From the NCBI GenBank assembly GCA_019671005.1, contig CM033726.1, positions 21,203,657 to 21,267,656 of the forward strand: a stretch of 64,000 nucleotides of DNA, written 5' to 3'. Numbering within the stretch: position 1 is the first letter of the stretch; every line of letters starts with the position of its first letter. Source of the DNA: Hibiscus mutabilis (Eukaryota; Streptophyta; Magnoliopsida; Malvales; Malvaceae). Positions 42,641 to 54,446 of the stretch are shown in pieces. The translations under genes were made by a program, and so were the position numbers. The notes below the pieces were generated by a model. That model did no database searches. It had not been told where the DNA came from and worked only from the letters and a program-made list of their open reading frames with translations.

Positions 42641-43920
42641 ACCCTGATATGCAGATTTAGTTAATTTCCTTGTTTGTGGTATTTTACCTTATGGCCTTAC
42701 TCACCAAGGGAAGAAGCGGTTCCCCCATGATGCTAAGCATTACTTTTGGGACGAGCCTCTTTTGTTTAAACAATGTGCAGATCAGGTTATACGCCGATGT
42801 GTCCCTGAAGAGGAGCAGCAGAATGTACTCCGGCAATGCCATTCTTCACCCTATGGAGGACATTTTGGAGGAACACGTACCGCAACCGAAGTTTTGCAAG
42901 TATTGGCCAACACTATACAAAGATGCCCAAGAATTTTACAAGCAATGTGATCGTTGCCAGAGGACGGGCAATATCTCTAGACGATATGAGATGCCGCTCC
43001 AAAACATCATCGAGGTAGAATTGTTCGATGTATGGGGGATTGATTTTATGGGACCTTTCCCATCTTCATTCGGCAACCTCTACATTCTACTTACCGTTGA
43101 CTACGTGTCTAAATGGGTTGAGGCAGCTGCAGTTCCCACCAACGATTCCAAGACCGTGCAACAATTCTTGCAGAAAAATATATTTACACGGTTTGGGATA
43201 CCAAGAGCAATTATCAGTGATGAAGGCAAACACTTTGACAACAGACTTATTGCCAAGATGTTGCAACGCTTCGGCTTGTCACACAAAATTGCCATGACAT
43301 ATCACCCATAAACCAATGGGCAAGCGGAAATTTCCAACTGAGAATTGAAGGGTATACACGAGAAAGTTGTAAATCCCTTTAGGAAGGATTGGTCAGTAAG
43401 ACTAGGTGATGCACTTTGGGCATATGGCACTGCATTCAAAACACCCTTAGGTATGTCTTCCTTCCGGCTTGTCTATGGTAAAACATGCCATCTACCGGTG
43501 GAAATCGAACAAAAGGCATATTGGGCAATCAAGACTGTGAATATGGATTGGGAAAGTGCCGGGCAAAAGCGTTTGTTGAACCTCAACGAGATAGAAGAAT
43601 TTCGTGCACTCGCCTATAACAATGCACGAATCTACAAGGAGAAAACAAAACAATGGCATAACAAGAAACTATTGTCGCGGCAATTCATGCTAGGGCAACT
43701 AGTTCTCTTATTCAATTCTTGGCTGAAACTTTTCCTGGGAAAATTGAAATCAAGATGGTCGGGACCATTCAAAGTTGTCAAACCGTTCTCCCATGGTGCC
43801 GTGAAAATCAAGTTCATCACTGACGAACAAGAATTCAAAGTTAACGAACAAAGATTGAAGCACTACAATGGTGCCCATGTGGAACGTAACAAAGAAGTGG
43901 TCACCTTAGGAGATGCATGA
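42641..43920 (+). pseudogene. pol: E3 integrase
   Basis: TGA at 42645-42647 (TGG elsewhere) precedes the domain. The zinc region ([16 protein letters not shown]) is in the pol frame. About 8 bp are missing near 42897, so CDRCQRTG and the core motifs ([22 protein letters not shown]) follow in another frame. TAA at 43309 (CAA elsewhere) and TGA near 43339 interrupt the [10 protein letters not shown] region. The C-terminal part is open from 43345 to the natural stop. Confidence 0.88.
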
Positions 43921-44545
43921 GCATGCTCTCCTTTCGATATTTTATTTTTATTTTATTTCTTTCTTTTTTCGAACTATTTAAAATTTTTTTATTTATTAAT
44001 TTCGGTTATTTTTTTCTTTTCTTTTTAAGATATATTTATTTATTTTCTTTAAGATTAAGACTACATCTTTCTTTCATATTTATCTAATTGTTTTTAAATT
44101 TTAAGTTTAAGAATTTCTTTGCACATCTTTATTTATTTTCTCTTATTAGTTTATCTTTAATTTTAATCCTTATTTTATTTGTTTTTGAATTGTAGGAAAA
44201 GAGTTCAAGATAAAGAGGAATTTGATTCAAGAAGGAAGCTTCTTCAACGAGGAAATTAATGGACTAAATCTAAGGCTTATATTAAGCCTCCAATTTACCC
44301 TAAATAAACCCTACATAGCCGGCCAAACCCTTCTTCTTCCCCAAACCCCCTAGTCGTCCCCTTCCCCCAATCAAAACCCTTGTTTTCTTTCTTTCCAATT
44401 AAACCCACCCATCATATTTACTACCTATCTTTTCTATTTAACCCATCACCCTTAACTTCCAAGAAACTTATTCCTACTTTTCATCTTGCAACTCTTTAGT
44501 TTCTTTTGCTTTCTTTTCTTTGTTTCTACCAAACTCACAACCAAA
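43921..44545 (+). promoter_or_regulatory. E3 leader before the env-like gene
   Basis: T-rich with GAATTGTAG|GAAAAG near 44195 and pyrimidine-rich text up to 44520, matching the E1 and E2 leaders. No ORF of its own. The end is deleted together with the env start codon. Confidence 0.55.
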
Positions 44546-46061
44546 ATCGAATTTTTGGTTCATCCAAGTTCCTCCAAAGAACCAAGATACAAGAAGTTTG
44601 CTACACCGGTCGTTCAAGAAAGATTTTAGTCCAAGTTTGAAAGCTGGAAGATTTGCGAAGAACAAAGTGTTGAATACTCCATCTCTCATCAAGATTTCAG
44701 TCTTGAACCATTCATCTTCGAAAGGATTGCACATCAAAAGTGGCAAATCTTTTGCCATAAATCAGAACCAGGTAATATCTCATGGGTAAGAGAATTCTAT
44801 GCTCACTCACCTAACCCTAATAATCCTTATGTTTTTTTTCTTGACAAGGCTATACTCATAAGCCCCAAAAACATCAACACCTTTTACGGCCTCTACATTG
44901 AGAAGGACGAGCATCAAGCCTTTGTTGACAAACTCACGCCCAAGCAACTCGACAAGGTGCTTCAAGAACTCACTCTACCGGGAACTCATTGGAACAACGG
45001 TAAATACAAGGGCACGGTAAATTGCCTTCGGCTTAAACCCAAGGCAAAATTATGGAATAAGTTTCTTAAAACTTCTTTAATGCCCACCACACACAATACT
45101 ACCGTTGATACACCTCGTATTTTGCTCATACATTATATCTTGCATAATCGCATCATTAACATTGGAAAAATTATTTGTTATGAGATTTTTGTATGTAGCA
45201 CAAAAGACAAGGGTTCTCTTTTATTCCCTTGCTTAATTTCCAATCTTTGCAAGGAGATGCATGTCCCAAGTAAGTCCACTGATGAAAAGGCCCTACCAAA
45301 GTCCGGTTGGAATCGAGCACAAATCTGAAAGCTAATGGGAGAGGCACCGATAAAATCCACAACGCCTCCAGTTACCACGGCAACTCCTGCCACCTCGGCA
45401 ACTCCTAATGCTCAAACAACTGATGCCCGGGCAATTCAGACAGTAACCCCGGGATAACTTAAAGCACTCTTACAACCGTTGGCGAACCGCCTTAGGAAAA
45501 TTGAAGACCGACAATTAATGTTCATGCAGTACATGAAGGATCACAACAATGCCATCAACCAAGTCATCCTAGAAAAGTACCCGAACAGCCGCGTGTCGTT
45601 CCCCATTTTTCCTGCCGAAATCCTTACCACGGCAACCAATGAAGCAGTTGCTACGGCAACCGCAACAGATGATGACGCGGCAACCTACACTGCACCTGCC
45701 CAAGCAGTTGCCACAGCAACCAACACTGAAGATGTCACAGCAGCCAAAGCTAAAGACGCCCCGGCAACCACTGTAAAAGCCAAAGGTAAAGCACCTATGT
45801 CCAAATCAACTCGTACTGAATCATTGTCTGATTTTTTAGATTCGGACGAGTCCTCCATTGCACCAACAAAGACTGAACCAATCGAATCCTCCAAGCCCAA
45901 GCGAAAAGACAATGACATTGATGAAGAGGATGATGAAGACAACCCCCTACGAGGATCAATTCCACCACCGGCAACAAGGAAACAACCACCACGTTCAAGC
46001 AAAAAAATCAAGACACCGACCAAAAGGAAACTAATCACACGACGACAAACTCTCAGAGTAA
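44546..46061 (+). pseudogene. E3 env-like gene, start codon lost
   Basis: The coding text begins at KIEFLVHPSSS. The bases holding the MAS start are missing, so 'actcacaacc' joins directly to 'aaaatcgaa'. In-frame TAG near 44626 (CAG elsewhere) and TGA near 45326 (CGA elsewhere) break it. The segment 45479-46061 holds the helical part, a long Ala/Thr repeat stretch with palindrome cores, the acidic run and the basic tail. Near 46035 a small indel changes the last residues and the frame bypasses the normal stop. Confidence 0.85.
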
Positions 46062-46880
46062 GTCCTCATTTGCATTTTACTCTTCTTTATTTTTCTTTTT
46101 CTTTGTTGCATGCATTGAGGACAATGCCTCACTCGAGTTTGGGGGGGATTGTTATTAGTTAGCTACCATGTTTAGTTGCATTCATCTTAAGTATTGCATT
46201 TAGGATACATAAATTGCTTGCCATGCCTTTAGTTGGAACAAGAATTGCCTAGATTTGATGAATATCCGATGATGACTTTGCCAATGTACTTAATTGAGAG
46301 AACTTTTTATTCTAGGATAAACATAGAAACACTTAGAATCGTACTATGATGCTAAACTTGATGAAACACTGTGTGGCTTGATTGATTTAAGGAATTCTAG
46401 CGAACTTAGGTTGATAGTTAAAAATATTGGGGGATTAGAATAAAAATTGTATGAATGCTAGAGGTGCCCAAAATTGGCTCTAGTATGTGCTAAAAAATTG
46501 ATCGCTAGAGGTGCCCAAAATTGGTTCTAGTCGAATAAATTAATTAACTTAAGAAAGCTAAAAACAAAACACTAGAGGTGCCCGAAACCGACTCTAGTTA
46601 AAACATGTTAAAAGAACCCAATGAAGTAATTTGAAAACCTCTTGTTTGCATAGAATCCGAAAAATCAACTTGCACACAACTCCGCACACACTCACAAGCA
46701 TTATAGTTTGATTATGAGTAACTCCTAAGTTTTCCAAAAAATAAAAAGCCAATCATACTTTGTGCCACGGTTCTGAGAATTGAAATCAAGTTCAAAGCTA
46801 AGTTTGTGAAAATTGAAGTCCTGGCAGGTGATTATTAGTTTGCATTGCTTGAGGACAAACAATAGTTCGAGTTTGGGGTG
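46062..46880 (+). other. E3 3' noncoding block with PPTs and hairpins
   Basis: Upstream PPT-like tract (46136-46148), three CTAGAG hairpin repeats (about 46457-46600; their stems vary, for example cccaaaattgg) and the PPT GAGTTTGGGGTG (46869-46880) next to the LTR. No ORF. Confidence 0.8.
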
Positions 46881-48424
46881 TGTTAAGTGTTCAAAAGTAC
46901 TATTTTTATTACCCTTTTTATTCATATTATTGCTAGACCTAGGCTCATATTAGTTGCATTATTAGCCATTCATGCATGTTTGCATTGTTTCCTTGGTGGA
47001 CAAGCTTGATTTCATAGTTTGCTTAATTTTGTGGAAAAAGATACTGCTTTGGTGTGTTTTTGTGTGTGTGCATAATCACTTGCCAAAGTAAGGCTGGAAC
47101 CAGGGTAATGCATGAAGGACAAGCTTGAAGGAGATGCTGAGCTAGTTGCCAGGGTAATGCATGAAGGAGATGCCGAGCTAGTTGCCAGGGCAATTGTCGA
47201 TATGGGATAAGATGATATGGAAGTCAAAATTGATGACTAGATAAGCCCAAGATGACGTGGAGCAAAGTTAAATCCCAAAGGAGTTTGATTTCCATGAAAA
47301 GGTCCAAGAGAAATTAAATCCCAAAAAGATAGGAGAAGATCTAGAAGGAATTTAAATATAATAAAGAATTATATTCTTTTAAAGTATTTAATTCCAACTT
47401 AACTTCCTCCTTAAGAAGGATTTTGACCTAGCCATCTCCTATTTAAAGGAGACCAAGCCTTTAAACTCAAGGAGGGAGAGGTGAGAGATTTCGATAAGAG
47501 TAAGGGAGAGCAAGGAGGGAGAGATTTCGACAAAGGCTTCAACCATTCTTCATCTTTTTCTTTCTTGTTCAATTAGGTATATGTTAGGAATTCTGTCTTG
47601 TGTTTCTTTGGAACCTAGCCATGATCTAAATCTATTTGGCTAAGGTTATTGTGTTTTGTGGTTGTGAGAAACAATTGGATTTTGTTTAGGTAATAAGAGT
47701 TTGCACTTCCAATTCAAGGTTTACTCATTCTTGGTTCTTATTGTTGTTTGCGAGTGAATTGGGAGAAGATCTCGTAACTTCATCTATTTATCTAATATCG
47801 GGAGAGTTAGATTCAAGAAACGAATGCGTATGGTCTTTATTCAATATATTGATGGTGAAGATTAATCCAACTTAGGAATAAGTTAAGGATTTCAACGGCT
47901 AAGAGGAGCACAAGATTGGTTGTTGTTCACCCTTGATTCACGCATGGATGTATTATCAAGGCATGCACAAATAGCTAGAGTTTCGACTTAGGGATAAGAA
48001 GAAACCATTGAAGAACACTCCACCGAACCTTGAAGTTGCTGCCCAGCTACGCAAATAGTTGCCCAGCCAGTTGCCCAGGCAACCGTCGATTAGTTGCCAA
48101 GGCAACCCCGCTGCGCAAGTTGCCACGGCAACTGAGTTGCCCTTGCACTCTTTTACCAAGACGATCCAATCGGCTATCACTCCTCAAATCATGATAACCT
48201 GGCCTATTCTCTCTCATTTGATTACATCTTCTTTTACTTATTTGCTTTCTAGTTTAGTTGTTAGCTAAAACTCCTACAATCTTCTACTTGTGTTCTTTTA
48301 CTTTTTACAGTGTAAGAGATTAGATTCTTGAAGTGGCACCAATCCATATGGAGACGATATCTTTTATACTATAACTTGCGATGTTTACACTTGCACAATT
48401 GCGGAGCACTTATTACGCGCAACA
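46881..48424 (+). repeat. E3 3' LTR (TGTTAAG subfamily)
   Basis: 1544 bp, TGTTAAGTGTTCAAAAG to GCGCAACA. About two 36-bp units (47095-47195, one disturbed by a 'gacaagcttgaagg' insertion) and the palindrome cluster at 48057-48145. Confidence 0.9.
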
Positions 48425-48859
48425 GATACCTCCAAATTTAACCCCCTTGACCCGACCTAGCCGCTAAGACCGAATCAAAGATGTTACATTAGATTTTCCG
48501 AACAAACCCGAACTGATAACCCAAACCAGTCTTTTTTTTCTTTTTTATCTTACCTAGATGCTTATTTAACCCTAAGGTGTGGCGTGCAAGAGTGAAAGAC
48601 AAAATAAGCATTCAATTCGCAAGACTTATCACATTAAGGACCAAAACATAAATTCTATAAATTAAATGATCAAATTACAAATTAATGTTACCAACCTTCA
48701 ATTAGATTCATTTCATGTCTCTATGTGAAATTGCATCAAAATTGGATCACAAGATCATTATTAATTGGGCATTACAAAAACAATGACCAGTTTGCAAAGA
48801 AGCTAGAATACAACATGAAAACACCAGAATTAACTAATCCTGTATCGATACAGGCTTAT

Positions 48860-51800
48860 TGTAACACCCTTAACGTATACTCGTAAACTAAATATACATT
48901 AAAGATGTTACGGGGTCGTTTAAAGAAATCTCGACTTATAAATTTATTTTTACAAGTATTTACAAATTTTAGTTTGTAAATCTAACCCTTTCTCGCTTTT
49001 CTTGAAAACACAACCTATGTGCAGTTAGCTAGTTTCAACCCTAAATTAATTATTTTAAAACATATTTGGCAATTATTAAAAATAGCAGTTCAATTCAGGG
49101 TGAAAACTAGGTTCACTATCTAGGCCCTTTCTTGACTTTAAAATCTTTACGCGATTACCGATTATTCTTATTAGCAAAGTAATTATCCTTCCTACCTTTG
49201 CTTTATTCTGTTACAATGCTAATGCCTTATTTTGCTTTATCCGTATACGATTCATCATCAAAACTGATTACTTATCTATCATTTAGTCTAATTTAATGCA
49301 TCATACTCTACTAGCAATTAAATAATTACATGCCCACTAGAGATTATCATAAGCTAGAATATCTTACTGATGTTTTGCAGATTTAAGCTTGATCAGCATG
49401 CTCAACTCCTCTTCAAATACTCCATCTTAATCTACCTGTGAAACAAATACACGCTAAGTACGATCTTAGCGAGGCAAAACTTATAAATAAAAGTAAAGCA
49501 CTTTAATTTTGATAAAAAATGCATAATAAATAAAATACTGAATATAACATATAAGAATTTAGAATCATATAGAATGACTTATCGAAGTCGTTCCTCTGTC
49601 ATGTAACCTGTAAAAATCAACATCTTATATACATTTATAAGGCAATGTCATGTCAAATCAAATATCAGTAAATCACTTGTTTTCATTTGAATCATATCAC
49701 TTTCACTTTTCACTTTCCTTTAGATCACTTGTACTTGTTACTTTTTATTCAATTCATAGCCCAATGTAATGAAATTGAGAATGCATGGTATGCAAGTCAC
49801 TATTGAGTATGCACATGTGCGGCATCAACTAATATGTTGTGCCATAATAAATCATTGTATCACTGTATCTCTTTATAACTGTTGTAGACTTATACAACAT
49901 CAGTGTATCACTAGGTCATAGCTGTAGAACACAGCATCACTGTATCACTATATCACTATACTCCACCTCATTGGCATGCCAAATTATACCAAGAATCTCA
50001 TAATGCATACAATGGGCTTTAAACATTGCCTGTCATGTATCATTCACTTATTTAAATTATCAAAAGATATTAACATTTGACAATATCATATAAAAGTGCA
50101 TTGGGCAGTTCATACCCGAAAATCATTCATAGTTCATTTCAAAAATCATTGAAAATATATCTTTTGTAAATCAACACTTGAGATATACTCGTCGCAAGTC
50201 TTTCTCATATCAAAATTAAATAGTAGAGATGCACTCACCTGGGCCATTTATTAGCTTGCCTCACTAAGCTCTACTCGATCCTTTCCTTCATAATACCTCA
50301 ACCCTTCTTTTGATCCAAATCAAACTTCATTGATCATATAAATACAAATAACATTCGTTAGATTTAAATCTAACAATACTTTAAACATGCTATCGAATCT
50401 AGTCATTCGAATATACATAATTTCCAAAAGTTTTTCCTTCCTTCCTTATACTGTCCAAAACCCATTTTTTCTTTAATGACCATTTAGAAATTCCATTAAC
50501 CCCTTTCAAGCTTACTAATTAACCTTAGATACAAAATGCATCAATTCCCATTTTCTGACAGATTGCACTACCTTCAAAGAAATATTTCCATAAAATAATC
50601 TACAACTCGGAATTCAATTCTTTTTGTTCTAAAAGAAACTAGATTCAATAAGTTTTTCAACCATATAAATTAATAGCCCAAATTCAACTTGTAAGATTTA
50701 TGGCGAATTTTCAAAGTCAATTACAATGCTGGAATTCAAAACAGACTGGTGCTCTGTTTTCTGACCTTTTGTCACTTAAAAATTCATATCTTTTGAGTCG
50801 GAACTTGAAATCAATTCCCGTTTTTTGGAGGCAAAACTAGACGAACAAATCTTTACATCGGTATAAAATTCACCTTCTAACAATTTTTGTAGAATTTATG
50901 GTGAATTTTTAAACTTACTGGCAAAACCAGTTTTCTACACAGCTTCCATAATTAACTTCAACTTTTATACTTACTTCTCTACTTGTCAATTTAGTCCCAT
51001 TATTTGCTTTAAACCACCAACTTATCACCTTCTTCATCAAATAATTATTCACAATAGGTCCCTCTAATTTTCCTTCATTATCGAATGGTCACTAATAATG
51101 CAAAGGTAAGGATCCAAATTTCTTAACTTTGCAAATTAGTCCTCAATTCGACATTGCCACCTTAATTCCATCATTACAACTAAAATTCAGATTTAGTCCT
51201 TATCCAAAACCTCATTTCCAAATTGGTCACTTAACTTTGGCAAATTGTCAAAATGGTCACTAATTCAATTTAACATCGGTTTAGCATTCTAACATCAATT
51301 TCACATCTCCAACATCCTTAATAACATAAATACACACCAAATCCATACAAATTCAGATTTGGTCCTCTAACTTTTAAGATTTTCAAATTGGTCCCTATCA
51401 AATTAACTTAGGGTCTTGCTTCCAAGCAACAAATCAAGCTTACTAAATCATTAATTCAACATCACAAACCCTAAATTAAACTTAAATCTATAAACCCTAA
51501 TCATATTCATAATAATCTAAACATGTAGAACTTAAATCCCAACTCAATATCATGATTTTAAAATCATACTAACTTGATTTCAACTTGAATTCAATCATGG
51601 AATCATAAAATCTCAAAACCCCCAATTTGATCCATAAACCCTAATTTCATTCTCATGTAAATTCTCATCAATCAAGCATGAATTCCATGAATTATTGACA
51701 TCAAAAGATAGAGCTTGAAGAGTAGAACAACTTTTCATTTGAAGAGATTACCTGAAAACTGAGTTTCGAGGCTTGAATTGAGCTTTAAAAATTTTCTCTT

Positions 51801-52714
51801 TCTTCCCTAGCTCTCACATATATCTATTATATGAATATTAAATTCATTTAATAGTAAATTATAATTTTGCCCTTTTATCCAATGGTTGAGATTGATTTTA
51901 TCATCAATCAAGGGCCAAGATTTAATCTTCCATTTCTTGTTTCCAAAATTGCCCTTAATATTTCAAAATTGCCATTAGGGCCAAATGACCAATTTGCCCT
52001 CCAACTAGTTTTTATTTACTAGTTTGCCATTATTGTAAAAAATCAACTAAGTCTAGTTCGAATCCAACCAAATATAATAAAATATTCATAAAATAGTATT
52101 TTATGACTTTTCCATGCCTTTTGGACCAGCCTCTAAAATTCCAGTTCGATCCGATTTCCTTATATTCATAAAATACTTCTATTGCAATTTTACCTTTTTC
52201 GAGCTATTGATTTATTCCGAAAATTCTATATTTCCATATTCGGGAAATAAACTCTATTATCCCATAAAAACTTTCTTTTTCAAGGACTTAGACTAATTTT
52301 TCTTAACTCAGTCTATTTTCCCGATACTTATCGAAAATCTTCATAAAATAAAATTCCTCATAGAAGTCCTTTATCGATAATTCATACGAATTTTCTTTAC
52401 TCTTACTAAGTCCAAAATATTGATCATAAACACTTTTATGGGACCTTCTCGAAGGTCACCCGTCCTTGTATTTCTCTGGCCTGAGCACGCTTAATAATTT
52501 TATTCGCTCCAAATTCAGTACCTTTTACTGCATCTTAATTCTTATAACCGATATCAAGGTACCTATTTCGATCCGATTCACTCTTATATTGAATAAAATT
52601 ACTTATTGGGAAAATTTATACTTTAGTTCCCAAACTTTTCCAATGTTTATACTTTAACCACCAAAACTTTCAAAGTTTATAATTTGGTCACTAGCCAAAA
52701 ATTGGGATATTACA
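48860..52714 (+). mobile_element. Solo LTR, third family (Tekay/Del-like)
   Basis: 3855 bp, TGTAACACCCTTAACG to TTGGGATATTACA, flanked by a perfect duplication CTTAT (48855-48859 and 52715-52719). No coding sequence, PBS or internal region, so a solo LTR left by LTR-LTR recombination is the best reading. Features inside: a cluster of 'atcactgtatcac' repeats near 49855-49965 and a 5S-rRNA-like segment near the right end (52452-52493). The size and TGTAACACC start fit large plant chromovirus LTRs. Confidence 0.88.
52452..52493 (-). other. 5S-rRNA-like segment inside the solo LTR
   Basis: AGGTCACCCGTCCTTGTATT and the following CTCTGGCCTGAGCACGCTTAA align, on the minus strand, with the plant 5S rRNA stretch from GTTAAGCGTGCTTGGGC to GGGTGACC. 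By eye about 35 of 42 positions agree. That stretch contains the internal control region (A box, intermediate element, C box) of 5S genes. The rest of 5S is absent, so it is not an rRNA gene. Confidence 0.7.
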
Positions 52715-53755
52715 CTTATACCGTATCGATACGAGTCCACTAACATACACGTATTAGTACGTTTGGTTGAGTATCTATACCTATTGCTATATTTCAAAAT
52801 AGAGGATTCTAGTGGCTAAAACTCCAACCGATATGGTACCCTGTATACCGATCCCTATGTACTTTTTCGCAAAAGCGTATCGATACGGCGGCTACTTGTA
52901 CTGATACCCCTTTGTTATTTTCCCCAAATTGATTCGTATCAGACCCCGCGTATCGATCTCAAGGGACCAGTATCGGTACAATTGGGCCTGTAATAACCTC
53001 TTGGATAAACTTATGACACCTTGGCTCAATCTAACATGCTTAAAACATCGTAAAAACACCATATAACATGTTTAACATCATTTCCACAACCACCAAACAT
53101 GCTAGGTAAAAATCCAATCCATAGCAATCAATCAAGAGAACCTATAGACATGGTCTCTACCCAAGCATGCAATTCTCATCCCAAACCCACAATCAAACCA
53201 TATAACTTCATACAAGTCCGAAATACCAAATAGAACATGTCCAAAATAGGGAGTAAGCAAACAACCCTCCCAAATTACATCTTGGTCACATTGCCCTTTA
53301 TTACCACAAGTTCATTTATTAAAACCATACTTGAAGTAAATTGAAACTTGGATTCTCCCTTTTTTACTTGCCACCGTGGAAGCTCACTTATCTGCAATGA
53401 TGAGAAAGGAGAGTGTAAGCATGTCTAGTGAGGGGAGCTCTAAAAACACTCATCAATGCTTTTAAAACCATTAGAGCCAAACCACATTTTCAACTTCATA
53501 CTAAAACATCTCATACCCTTTTTTATTTTTTCAAAAAACATGCATATTAAAGCAGATGCAAAATATGTATCACGGATCTCATGCATAATCCCATATGCAA
53601 AACCTCAATTTATGCCTTCACATGCTTATTTTTCCAATAGAAAAGCTTAAAGAGAATAACATGTATAAATCACATTATACAAAACACAATTCATCCATCA
53701 TGATACATTAATTCATATATTGGCATTTAAGTGACCCAAAAACCAAACATTTCCA

Positions 53756-54446
53756 AGCGTATTGGAACGTGTCTCCTCGTACCAGTACGGCTAGGCCATT
53801 TTAGGCTTATCGTTTCGATACACGGGAGATGTGTTTTGATACAGGTAAACCTTTATAGGTGTAGCGTTTCGATACGTGGGGAGGTGTTTCGATATGGGTA
53901 AGAGCAGTTTGGCTTAGTGTTTCGATACACAGGGCCATATCGGTACAGATTTGAGATACTGGAATCTAAGTTTTGAAAATTTGCCATGGCGTACCGAAAC
54001 ACCTATACGCGTATCGATACAGGCTATAGTTAAATTAGTTATTGGGATGTTCGATAGTTTCTGATTCTTTCGTTTTGGTCCCTGATTGTTGTGAACGCAA
54101 TTGCTTGAGTTTGGATGGTCAGTTTATGTTAAGAATTGTCATGCAAGCATGTAATTTGACTAATTGAAGATTGGTAACCCTAATCTCAATAATGGTCTCT
54201 TAACTTACCAGTTTTACATTTTAGTCCATAAAATGTATCGTATGCAATTGGTTGTCTTTTGTGGTCTGTTTCCTTTGCAAATTCATCCGTTACAAGCATG
54301 ATCACTTAGGATTAATAATACGCATATAAATAAGATAAAAGAAAAAAATGGACTGGTTTTTGTGATCTTTCTCCTATTTGCTTTGGCAAACCTAGTGTAG
54401 CTCTCTTGGTTCGGTCGGGCGTCTAGGCCGGATCGAGGGGGTTACA
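53756..54446 (-). repeat. Family B LTR, inverted 5' fragment
   Basis: The minus strand starts TGTAACCCCCTCGATCC at 54446 and follows the family B start (CGGCCTAGACGCCC...) into the palindrome cluster (53756-54020), then stops. It faces the plus-strand copy head to head. Confidence 0.75.

Larger units (their letters stand above)
37316..48424 (+). mobile_element. E3: Athila-lineage retrotransposon, 5' truncated
   Basis: Partial 5' LTR (37316-38098), PBS, gag from 38217, protease, RT, RNase H, integrase to 43920, env-like gene to 46061, 3' noncoding block, PPT and full 3' LTR (46881-48424). All genes are present in order but carry many stops. The RT catalytic pair is replaced and the env start codon is lost. 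The left flank is the 33-38-kb mosaic, so no target duplication can be tested. The right flank begins GATAC. Confidence 0.9.
48437..53755 (+). repeat. Family B LTR, plus-strand copy split by another solo LTR
   Basis: 48437-48859 matches the family B start (TAACCCCCTTGACCC, 'gttacattag'). The copy resumes at 52715 after the inserted LTR and follows family B text (palindromes to 52990, 'gtccaaaatagggag' near 53240) to about 53755. There it meets an inverted family B piece. Only the first ~1.45 kb of the family B LTR is represented. No gene. Confidence 0.75.

Noticed and set aside
49840..49970. Repeated 'atcactgtatcac' text as a regulatory array
   Set aside because: Short, irregular and seen in only one LTR here; noted in the feature but not supported as a separate element.
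52452..52493. A genuine 5S rRNA gene
   Set aside because: Only about a third of 5S is present, at about 83% identity by eye, inside an LTR; no intact gene ends.
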